This document shows, one piece after another, positions 17,097 to 25,035 of a DNA stretch of 64,000 nt. Source of the stretch: CAWJLE01 sp963843645. GTDB taxonomy: Bacteria > Chloroflexota > Anaerolineae > DAOTYC01. How positions within the stretch are numbered: position 1 is the stretch's first letter; the number at the start of each line of letters is the position of its first letter. Where the stretch lies: positions 1,922,001 through 1,986,000 of the forward strand of contig CAWJLE010000003.1 of NCBI GenBank assembly GCA_963843645.1, written 5' to 3'. Under the pieces are notes generated by a model that saw only the letters and a program-made list of their open reading frames with translations, was not told where the DNA came from and searched no databases. The position numbers were made by a program, and so were the translations under genes.

Positions 17097-20000
17097 GTGA
17101 TTAGAGCGCGACTGTCAGGCGGAATCGTCGTCTTTGCCACCCTCGCTGCGTTCTTTGTGCTTGCCTTGCTCGACACGCCGGTTGCACTGGCGCAATATCC
17201 CAGCCCCCCCGACAAACCACCTGTCCCGGGGACTCCTTCACCCTCCGGAGTTAGGCCGCTGGCGTTGGACAATTGGACACAGATCAACGTCAGTGGTTTC
17301 GGCGATTCCAACATCTCGTGGGTTAACGCGCTCTCTGTCTTCAACGGCGATCTCTTCGCGGGCAGCAGCACCACCGACTTTAACGGCAGCCAGATCTGGC
17401 GGTACACGGGTGGATTGAGCTGGACCAACGTGATGACTGGCGGGTTCGAGAGCAGCAGCAACTCCTGGATCAGCTACCTGACCCCAGTACACGGCTATCT
17501 ATACGCCGGAACGCAGAACCTGGACACCGGCGCCGAAATCTGGCGCAGCCCAGATGGGCTCACCTGGACGCCCGTCATGACCCGAGGCTTCGGGTTGACG
17601 TCCAACCAGGAGATCATGCACCTCACCGTTTACAATAATGTGCTGTACGCGACTGCGGGCAATTGGGGCGTGGCTCCTTTCGCCCAGGGCGCCCAGATCT
17701 GGCGCACGGCCGACGGCCTCAGTTGGACGAACGTTGTGACTCAAGGTTTCGGCATCCCCAACAGCGCGGCCGTCATCGCATTGCAAGGAATCAACGGCTA
17801 CCTGTACGCCGGTACGTGGTCGGATGCAACCGTCGGTCAGTTGTGGCGCAGCCCAACCGGCAATGCCGGCTCGTGGACGACAGTCACGAGCAACGGGTTC
17901 GGCAATTCTGAAACCCGCGGCATTCCCTGCCTGGCCTTCTACGACAACTACTACTACGCAGGCACCCGCAATTGGACGACCGGGGCCGAAGTGTATCGGT
18001 CGCCGGACGCCGTCACCTGGACCCGGGTCGTTAGCAACGGGTTCGGCGGGGGACTGAATGCCGGCTGGGTGGATAGCCTGCACCATTTACGGCGGAAAGC
18101 TCTACGCAGCCGTTCGCGACTATAATAGGGGTGTGAAGGTTACGTTACGACCGACGGCGTCAACTGGGCGCAGAGCAACAGTGACGGCTGGGGCAACCCC
18201 GCCAATCAGCACTCGGGGGACGGAGACAATGCAGCGCTCGTGTACAACGGGGCGCTAAACATCGGCGCATATAACCCGGTCACCGGCGGCCAGATCTGGC
18301 AACTCAATCCGGTCGCCCTATCCGGCCTCTCGGTTGCCGCCAGTGGCCCAACCGCGCTGGGGCAGCCGACGGCGTTCACGGCCACCCTTGCTGCTGGACA
18401 GGGCGAAACATTCGCCTGGTCCTTCGGCAACGGCGCCTCCGTCGTCACGGCCGCAACATCCTGAGCTACACCTACCCGGCAGCAGGAACTTACCACGCCG
18501 TCGTGACGGCTACGAACGTCCTCGGCTCGCTTTCCGCCGCAACCACGGTCATCGTCACCGGCACGCCGACGACTACTGCTACGAGTCTGACATCCGCCCC
18601 GAATCCGTCCACTTATGGGCAGAGCGTGACGTTTACAGCCACTGTAAAATCGGCAGGTGGCGGTATCGTGGCTTCGAACGGAACGATAACCTTTCTGGTG
18701 GACGGTACAACCCTGACGCGCACGCTGAACGGGACAGGCGTGGCGACTTATATCACGTCGACCCTCTACATGGGCAGCCACCTGATCGACGCCGTCTACA
18801 GCGGCGATGCCAATTACCCGGGAGTGGATCACCCCCGCTGACTCAAATCGTCAATCGTGCGAGCAGCACGACTGCACTGTCATCAGCACCGAACCCGTCC
18901 GTCTTTGGACAAAGCGTGGCTCTGACGGCCACGGTGACGTCCGGGTCCACTGGCGTCACCGGCCCGAGTGGGACCTTGATCTTCATGATGGACGGTGCCC
19001 CGGTGGCACGGCCGCTGGTCGACGGCGTTGCAACTTACGTGACGAGCACTCTGTCTGTCGGCAGCCACCCGATCAGCGCGACGTACAGCGGCGACAGCAA
19101 TTACGTGGGCAGCAACTCGCCGGTCCTGACGCAGAACGTGTCCGGGCCCGGCACGTCCACACCCACACCGACGCCCACCACGGGCAGCATCAGCTTCCGA
19201 GCGGCGACGTCCGGCAACAATGGCTCCGGCGCGACGACGCTCGTACTCAACGCGCCCGCGAATCTGCTGGGAGACGACGTGCTGGTCGCGCAGGTCGTGG
19301 TGCGTGATGCGTCGACGGTGATTACGCCGCCCAGTGGTTGGACGCTGATCCGGCGCGATCAGTCCACTGGCTCGATAGCTGTCGCGGTGTATTATCGAAT
19401 CGTGATCCTGCCCGAGATGAACAGCTTCACGTGGACTTTCAACAGCTCACAGCAGGCATCCGGGGGTATCGCCGCCTATTTGGGCGTAGATATTGCTGCG
19501 CCGGTCGACGCCCACAGTGGAAAATACAACGACAGCGTCGGCACGATCACCGTGTCCGGCGTGACGACCACGGCCGCCAACGATCAGCTCCTGTTTTTCG
19601 TGAGCGTGACGACGAACGCAACCGTCACGCCACCCGCCGGCTTCACGCAGCGCTGGCTCAACGGCACGAGCAGCACTACGACGTATCTGGCGGACAAGGC
19701 CCTCACAGCCTCCGGATCGACGGGTGACGAGGTAGGCACTTCGTCGGCGCCAAGCAACTCGAACATCGCCCAACTCGTGGCGTTGAAACCGGCATCGACC
19801 AGCTCGGGCACGCCCACTCCGACCGCCACATTTACTGCCACCGCAACAGCCACGGTCACACCAACCGCCACAGTCACCCCGACGGCCACTCTCACGCCCA
19901 CCGCCACTCTCACGCCCACCGCCACCCTTACTCCCACTCCGAGCCTCACGCCGACCGCTACCCCGACCCAGACGACGAGCGCCGGTATTGTCTTCCGATC

Positions 20001-21357
20001 TGCGACCTCGGGCAACAACGGAACCGGGACCACGACGCTGTCGCTCAACACGCCGTCCGGCGTGCAGAACGGGGACGTGCTGATCGCCCAGGTCGTGGTG
20101 CGTGGCGCGTCGACTACGATCACACCGCCCGGCGGATGGACGCTGATACGGCGCGATCAGTCCACCGGATCAATAGCAGTGGCACTGTACTACCGGATCG
20201 CGGCGCTGCCTGAACAGGCGAACTTCAGCTGGGCCTTCAACAGCTCGCAACAGGCGTCTGGGGGCATCGCCGCCTATTCCGGCGTGGACACCGGCTCGCC
20301 GGTCGACGCGCACAGCGGGAAGTATAACGACAGTGTTGGCACCATCACGGCGTTGGGTATAACGACCACCGCCGCCAACGATCAGCTCCTTTTCTTCGTG
20401 AGCGTGACCACGAACGCGACGATTACGCCGCCGGTCGGCCTGACGCAGCGCTGGATCAATGGGACGAGCAGCACCACGTCGTATCTGGCCGACGAGGCCC
20501 TCACTGCCGCCGGACCCACGGGTGACGAGGTGGGCACCTCGACGGCGCCGAGCAACTCGAACATCGCCCAGCTCGTGGCGTTGAAACCGGCTTCGACCAG
20601 CTCGGGCACGCCCACACCCACTCCGACGTCAACGCAGACGCCTGTGGCCACACCGACGCCGACGGTCACCGCAACTCAGGTGCCCGGCTCCGGCATTGCA
20701 CTCCGGTCGGTAACCTCTGGCAACAACGGAACCGGGACTACGACGCTGACACTCAACACACCGGCCGGCGTCCAGAGCAGCGACGTGCTGATCGCTCAGA
20801 TCGTAGTGAGGGGCGCCTCGACCACGATTACGCCGCCGGGTGGATGGACGCTGATCCACCGTGCTCAGTCTTCCGGCTCAATAGCCGTCGTAGTGTACTA
20901 TCGAGTCGTGATCTTGCCCGAGTTGAGCAACTTCACCTGGACGTTTGACAACTCATGGGAGGCTTCCGGTGGCATCGCCGCCTATTCAGGTGTAGATACC
21001 AGCGCGCCGGTCGACGCCGATAGCTGGAAATACAACGACGGCACCGGGACGATCACCGCGTCGAGCATAACGACTACGGCCGCCAACGACCGGCTTCTGC
21101 TTTTCGTGAGCGTGACCACCAATGCGACCATTACACCACCGGCCGGTTTTGCACAGCGCTGGCTCAACGGTACGAGCAGCACCACCACGTATCTGGCCGA
21201 CAGGGCCCTCACTGTCGCCGGACCGACGGGTGATGAAGTGGGCACGTCGTCGGCGCCCAACAACTCGAACATTGCCCAACTAGTAGCGCTGAGACCGGCT
21301 GCCGGCACGCTGCGGCTACGCAATAAGACGTATTACTTGCCATTGATCCAAAAGTAA
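17097..21357 (+). CDS. Secreted propeller protein with PKD, two Ig-like and three 200-residue beta modules (frameshifted)
   Basis: GTG 17097 with CAGGAG upstream gives a signal peptide (VVFATLAAFFVLALLDTPVALA) followed by QYPSPPDKPP, as in its paralogues. The seven-bladed propeller runs to about 18310, then a PKD domain, two Ig-like units of the bacterial Ig-like type (SAPNPSxxGQSVxxTATV ... YSGDxNY), and three copies of a beta-rich module of about 200 residues starting SxTSGNNGxGTTTL and ending SNIAQLVALKPAS. Modules are joined by Pro/Thr linkers. It ends TYYLPLIQK. Breaks occur near 18080, 18150, 18455 and 18830; from about 18834 to the stop one frame is intact. Reconstructed length is about 1420 residues. 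Probably a long stalk-like surface protein; no catalytic motif seen. Confidence 0.82.
19186..21300 (+). repeat. Three copies of a ~615-bp beta-module
   Basis: Copies begin at about 19186, 19981 and 20688 and share most residues (for example VDAHSGKYNDSVGTIT and TTAANDQLLFFVSVTTNAT). The first two are more alike than the third. Spacing differs because the Thr/Pro linkers between them differ in length. Confidence 0.85.
19845..19970 (+). repeat. Low-complexity Thr/Pro linker repeats
   Basis: Roughly 18-base repeats (CTCACGCCCACCGCCA and variants) encode T-x-T-P-T-A units. They form an extended spacer between beta modules and are a likely site of length variation. Confidence 0.8.
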
Positions 21358-21390
21358 GGGGGATAGCTGCACTGCCGAGGAGGATCTCGA

Positions 21391-22929
21391 ATCAAGGAAG
21401 CGGCGCGATTGATACTTGGAATCGCCTGTTTCGCCATCCTTGCTGCGCTCGTCACGCTCGCTCTGTTGGTCACACTTAACACCCCGGCCGCGCTGGCACA
21501 ATATCCCAACCCTCCCGACAAGCCACCATCGCCGGGGACTCCTTCGCCTTCCGGCGTCAGGCAGCTGGCATTGGACAACTGGGCGCAGATCAACGCCAGC
21601 GGGTTCGGGGACCCCAACGTCTCGTGGGTGAATGCGCTGTGTGTCTTCAACGGCGACCTCTACGGCGGCACCAGTAGCACCAGTCTGGATGGCGGTGAGA
21701 TCTGGCGGTACACCGGTGGGCTGGGCTGGACCAACGTGATGACAGGCGGCTTTAGGAGCATCAGCACCACGTGGGGCATCAGCAACAGCTGGGTGAGCTA
21801 TTTGACGCCTTTCCACGGCGAGCTGTATGCCGGAACCCAGAACCTGTCCACGGGAGCCGAAATTTGGCGCAGCGGCGACTCGATCCACTGGACTCCCGTA
21901 ATGACCGGCGGTTTCGGGCTGCGATCGAACCAGGAGATCATGCACCTGACCGTGTACAGCGATACCCTGTACGCGACCGCAGGCAATTGGGAATCCGCTC
22001 CCTTCGCGCGGGGTGCGCAAATCTGGCGGACCTCCGATGGCCTGAACTGGACGAACGTGGTGACTCGAGGTTTCGGCAACCCCAACAGCGCCGCCGTCAT
22101 CGCGCTGCAGGACATCGGCGGCGAGCTGTACGCCGGAACCTGGTCCGACGTATCAGTTGGCCAGTTATGGCGCAGCCCTACCGGCGATTTCGGGACGTGG
22201 ACCTCGGTCACCAGTGACGGCTTCGCCAATCCGAATACCCGTGGCATTCCCTGCCTGGCCTTCTATAACGGCAACTATTACGCTGGAACCCGCAACTGGA
22301 CCACCGGCGCCGAGGTGTATCGCTCTCCAGACGCCGTCACCTGGACCCGCGTCGTCAGCAACGGCTTCGGGGCAGGACTGAATGCCGGTTGGGTCGATAG
22401 CTTGTCGGTCTACGGTGGAAAGCTCTACGCCGCGGTCCGCGACTACGACAGAGGGGTCAAAGTCTACGTCACGAGCGACGGCGTCAATTGGCCGCAAAGC
22501 AACAGCAATGGATGGGGTGACGCAGCCAATCAACACTCGAGTGATGGGGACAATGCAGCACTCGTGTACAATGGGGCACTGAGCATCGGCACCTTCAACC
22601 CAATCGACGGCGCGCAGATCTGGCAACTCAACCCGGCGGGCCCCGACCAGCTCTCAGTTACATCGAGCGGCCCCACTGTCCTTGGACATGCGACGACGTT
22701 CACAGCCACTCTTGCCGCCGGACGGGGCGAAACCTACGCCTGGTTCTTCGGGAACGGCGCCTCTCTGATCACCGGTCGCAAGATCCTGACCTACACCTAT
22801 CCGACAACGGGGACTTACCACGCCGTCGTGACAGCGACCAACATCCTCGGCTCGCTGTCCGCCGCGACCACGGTCACCGTGGCAATCAGGTATCTCTTCT
22901 ATTTTCCATTGATGATGAAGAATCACTAG
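21391..22929 (+). CDS. Secreted seven-bladed propeller protein with one PKD domain
   Basis: Intact third paralogue, about 512 residues. GGAGG at 21379-21383 is seven bases before an ATC codon at 21391, exactly where the paralogue at 17097 has GTG; the first usual start in frame is TTG 21409. Either ATC is used, or it is a changed ATG. A signal peptide ends at AALAQYPNPPDKPP. Seven blades can be counted, each with LYxGT or equivalent and IWRxxDG; the last one ends IWQLNPAG. A single PKD domain follows (ATTFTATLAAGRGETYAW) and the protein ends YLFYFPLMMKNH. It lies 33 bases after the second paralogue, so both may be co-transcribed. Confidence 0.9.
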   Translation: MKEAARLILGIACFAILAALVTLALLVTLNTPAALAQYPNPPDKPPSPGTPSPSGVRQLALDNWAQINASGFGDPNVSWVNALCVFNGDLYGGTSSTSLDGGEIWRYTGGLGWTNVMTGGFRSISTTWGISNSWVSYLTPFHGELYAGTQNLSTGAEIWRSGDSIHWTPVMTGGFGLRSNQEIMHLTVYSDTLYATAGNWESAPFARGAQIWRTSDGLNWTNVVTRGFGNPNSAAVIALQDIGGELYAGTWSDVSVGQLWRSPTGDFGTWTSVTSDGFANPNTRGIPCLAFYNGNYYAGTRNWTTGAEVYRSPDAVTWTRVVSNGFGAGLNAGWVDSLSVYGGKLYAAVRDYDRGVKVYVTSDGVNWPQSNSNGWGDAANQHSSDGDNAALVYNGALSIGTFNPIDGAQIWQLNPAGPDQLSVTSSGPTVLGHATTFTATLAAGRGETYAWFFGNGASLITGRKILTYTYPTTGTYHAVVTATNILGSLSAATTVTVAIRYLFYFPLMMKNH

Positions 22930-22999
22930 CGGTCAGCGGTCAGCGACTCAGCCGCCTCGGCTGCTTATCACTGAACCGCTGACGCTGACGGCTGACCGC
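22929..22999 (+). terminator. Palindromic region between convergent genes
   Basis: GCGGTCAGC (22929-22937), repeated in part just after, can pair with GCTGACCGC (22991-22999). A second GCTGACGCTGACGG stretch makes alternative pairings possible. It separates the propeller gene from the convergent DUF350 gene and may stop transcription from both sides. Confidence 0.5.
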
Positions 23000-23010
23000 C
23001 GTTCGCGGTT

Positions 23011-23502
23011 TCAGCGGATGAAGGACGAGATCAACTGTGCCATGCTGCCCACAGCGGAGGCGACCAGAAGAGAAACGGCCAGTACGACGCCGACGAGTAG
23101 CGCCGCAATACTGCGGTTGTCGTTCTTCAGCTCGGCCATTTCGTCGATCTGGCCTGTGAGACGGGAGAAGAGCCACAGTGCCAGGGCAACAGCGACCACG
23201 GCCAGAATCACTCCCACCAGAAGCTGAACCGCCTCACGGCCCAACACGTAAATCGGCAGCCAGCGGTTGCCCACGTCCCAGCCGGTGAGAGCCACCTGGG
23301 TCGCCGGGCGGAGGATCAGCGCGATTCCAACGGCGATGGCCGCCAGCACCATGCCCACTGACACGTTTCCCCGCCGCAGCTCAGCCCATTCGTCGATGTC
23401 GCGAGTGGACAGCTCGAACAAACTGATCCCGAGGTACGCGGCCAGAACAGCCAGCAGGATCGCCACGACCAGTTGACCCAATCCAAGGAATGCAGGCGCC
23501 AC
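23011..23502 (-). CDS. DUF350-type membrane protein
   Basis: GTG start at 23502 with GAAGGAGA upstream. The product is 163 residues with four or five membrane helices in two similar halves: each half has a charged loop (DEWAELRRGNVSVGMVLAAIAVG and DEMAELKNDNRSIAALLVGVV) followed by a hydrophobic helix, as in the DUF350/YjfL family, which usually has two such repeats. The molecular function is not known. It is divergent from the response-regulator gene and convergent with the propeller gene, so it is a single-gene unit. Confidence 0.8.
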   Translation of the reverse strand: MAPAFLGLGQLVVAILLAVLAAYLGISLFELSTRDIDEWAELRRGNVSVGMVLAAIAVGIALILRPATQVALTGWDVGNRWLPIYVLGREAVQLLVGVILAVVAVALALWLFSRLTGQIDEMAELKNDNRSIAALLVGVVLAVSLLVASAVGSMAQLISSFIR

Positions 23503-23651
23503 GGTGAACTCTCCTTCGATGAATGCGCATAATTGCTTCTGCGGGTTCGCTCACATCCATTGTAGCGAAATGACACAGGGCGTCAAGTCGAGGGAGCAGG
23601 AAGTCGCCTCGGACCATGGTCAACTTGCATGGCCGACGGTCGACTTTTGAG

Positions 23652-23680
23652 TTGCCTTAGACGCGCAGTCGTAGTATACT
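23652..23680 (+). promoter_or_regulatory. Promoter of the response-regulator gene
   Basis: -35 TTGCCT (23652-23657), spacer 17, -10 TATACT (23675-23680). Transcription near 23687 excludes the in-frame GTG at 23684 as the start and supports ATG 23756. Confidence 0.7.
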
Positions 23681-23755
23681 GTAGTGGCACTTGACGCACT
23701 TTATGAAGATCGCCTTCTGGACAATACGCCTTCGGAGGAGGAGTCTGGGTTAGTT

Positions 23756-24451
23756 ATGGGGTGTATCCTGGTAGTGGACGATAATGTGCCACTTTCCCTG
23801 ATGCTGGAGTCTGGGCTGCGACAAGAAGGCCATCAGGTCCGACTGGCTCACAGCGGCCCGGCCGCTGTCGAAGCCGTCAAGATGGAGCGTCCAGACCTCA
23901 TCGTTCTGGACGTAATGTTACCCGGCATGACCGGGCTGGAGGTCTGCCGCCAACTGCGCAGCATTCCCGCTTTCGTCAGCATTCCCATCATCTTCTTGAC
24001 GGCTCGCAATATGCTCGAGGATAAGATCAAGGGCTTCGACGCTGGTGCCGATGATTACCTGCCGAAACCTTTTGAATTTGGGGAGCTGGCTGTGCGCGTG
24101 AGAGCTCTGCTGCGGAGGGTGAGCTTTGCCCCGTCCGAGGAGCAGCCGCGCTTTCTGGAAGTAGGTGAATTGAAGCTGGATCGCGAGCGCTATCAAGTGA
24201 CGATTGGCGACAAGATCGTGTCGCTTACCCCGGTCGAATTCGAGCTCCTCCAGTACTTCATGCTCCATTCGGGCGAGACGCTCGGAACCGCGGACTTGTT
24301 ACAGGGCGTTTGGGGTTACCCGGCCGGCGTCGGAAACCCGTCCCTGGTGCGCAAGCACATCGAGAAGCTGCGCGGCAAGCTGGAGCCACGCCCGGGACCG
24401 CCGCTCTACATCCGCACCATCAGCCGACTCGGCTACGTGTTGGTCGTCTAG
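23756..24451 (+). CDS. OmpR/PhoB-family response regulator
   Basis: ATG 23756 is preceded by GGAGGAGGAG (23734-23743), a rather long 12-base gap. The product has 231 residues. Receiver domain: acidic pair in ILVVDDN, phospho-acceptor Asp near residue 52 in LIVLDVMLPG, Thr/Ser in IIFLTA, Lys near 101 in YLPKPFEFGEL. A winged-helix trans_reg_C domain follows (residues about 130-230, SLTPVEFELLQYFMLHSGE ... RKHIEKLRGKL ... RLGYVLVV). There is no histidine kinase beside it, so it is an orphan here. The next transcription unit downstream carries an 11-bp-phased direct repeat typical of sites for this family (24483-24510). Confidence 0.95.
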   Translation: MGCILVVDDNVPLSLMLESGLRQEGHQVRLAHSGPAAVEAVKMERPDLIVLDVMLPGMTGLEVCRQLRSIPAFVSIPIIFLTARNMLEDKIKGFDAGADDYLPKPFEFGELAVRVRALLRRVSFAPSEEQPRFLEVGELKLDRERYQVTIGDKIVSLTPVEFELLQYFMLHSGETLGTADLLQGVWGYPAGVGNPSLVRKHIEKLRGKLEPRPGPPLYIRTISRLGYVLVV

Positions 24452-24482
24452 TGATCGACACACGTGAACAATCGCGGAAAAA

Positions 24483-24526
24483 TTCACAGAACATTCACAA
24501 CAAATCCACAATTTCTGTGTTATAAT
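24483..24526 (+). promoter_or_regulatory. PhoB/PhoP-like box and extended -10 promoter
   Basis: TTCACA (24483-24488), TTCACA (24494-24499) and TCCACA (24505-24510) are spaced exactly 11 bases, the spacing of tandem sites for OmpR/PhoB regulators. They take the place of a -35 in front of an extended -10, TGTTATAAT (24518-24526). This layout suggests activation by a regulator of that family, possibly the one encoded just upstream. Confidence 0.65.
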
Positions 24527-24649
24527 AGGTTCAGGCGTACAGCCGAAGGGGCATCGCTCAGTGACCAACCCCCGGACTGACCTGAACGCTTTGTTGCCTG
24601 GTTCCTGCACCTTCACAGCCTGCTTCGCAGCTCACATTGTTCACACATC

Positions 24650-24790
24650 GCTGCCTACGTCGAAGCCCATTGCAGCCTCATCATAGCTCATTGCAGCTCG
24701 CCGCAGTCTCTTCGCAGCCCGTCGCAGTTCGCTGAAGACTCGTCGCAGCACATTGCAGCTCTCATCGCGGCCACTTCGTAGCTTGCAGGA
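24650..24790 (+). repeat. Helically phased GCAG array
   Basis: GCAG occurs at 24672, 24693, 24703, 24714, 24724, 24745, 24755 and 24785. Gaps are 21, 10, 11, 10, 21, 10 and 30, all near multiples of 10.4 bp. The empty positions hold decayed copies (TAGC, GAAG, GCGG, GTAG). The degenerate unit is about NNYGCAGCYC. The period is not a codon multiple, so it does not code for a repeat protein. Confidence 0.75.
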
Positions 24791-24867
24791 ATGCTATCAA
24801 CTCCTTGTTCTCGCCTTTTCTGAGCGATGCCCTCATCTTGAAACACGTGTACACAGCAGTCCCACGA

Positions 24868-24905
24868 CGGTGCCGGCCCATTCGACCGGCACCGTTTTCG
24901 TTTTT
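24868..24905 (+). terminator. Intrinsic terminator
   Basis: Perfect 9-bp stem CGGTGCCGG (24868-24876) with CCGGCACCG (24886-24894) followed by TTTTCGTTTTT (24895-24905). This is the clearest rho-independent terminator in the window. Confidence 0.85.
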
Positions 24906-24916
24906 CCTGCGCGGTT

Positions 24917-24945
24917 TTGACGCTCCTGTGTCCTCGTGTTACAAT
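24917..24945 (+). promoter_or_regulatory. Promoter of the glycosyltransferase operon
   Basis: -35 TTGACG (24917-24922), spacer 17, -10 TACAAT (24940-24945), again in the form TGTTACAAT. It lies directly after the terminator at 24905. Confidence 0.8.
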
Positions 24946-25035
24946 CTCGCCATCATCGTTGTGAAGCCGGTCGGCTACCGTCCGGGCCTGCCTTTCCGGT
25001 GTCATCCGATCTCCACCGACAGAAAGCTGATCAGG

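Larger units (their letters stand above)
24532..24905 (+). ncRNA. Candidate regulated small RNA (about 370 nt)
   Basis: A promoter at 24518-24526 and an intrinsic terminator at 24868-24905 bound a region with no credible open frame on either strand. The 5' end can fold: GTTCAGG (24529-24535) pairs with CCTGAAC (24581-24587), with a GGGG/CCCC stem inside (24548-24551 with 24570-24573). The middle holds a GCAG array phased near 10.4 bp. The downstream glycosyltransferase gene has its own promoter after the terminator, so this is not just its leader. I know of no matching RNA family; a covariance or RNA-seq test is needed to confirm it. Confidence 0.5.

Noticed and set aside
18334..18830. First part of the long plus-strand frame ending at 21357
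   Set aside because: This part is out of frame with the propeller/PKD/Ig coding and is Arg/Pro/His-rich. Only the part from about 18834 is real; the earlier frames complete the domain sequence.
24310..24525. Short plus-strand frame at the end of the regulator gene
   Set aside because: It overlaps the winged-helix coding in another frame and has no start signal; the promoter box lies within it.
24650..24790. CRISPR array for the GCAG repeats
   Set aside because: The units are about 10 bases, with no constant repeat of 25-40 bases and no spacers. No cas gene is near.
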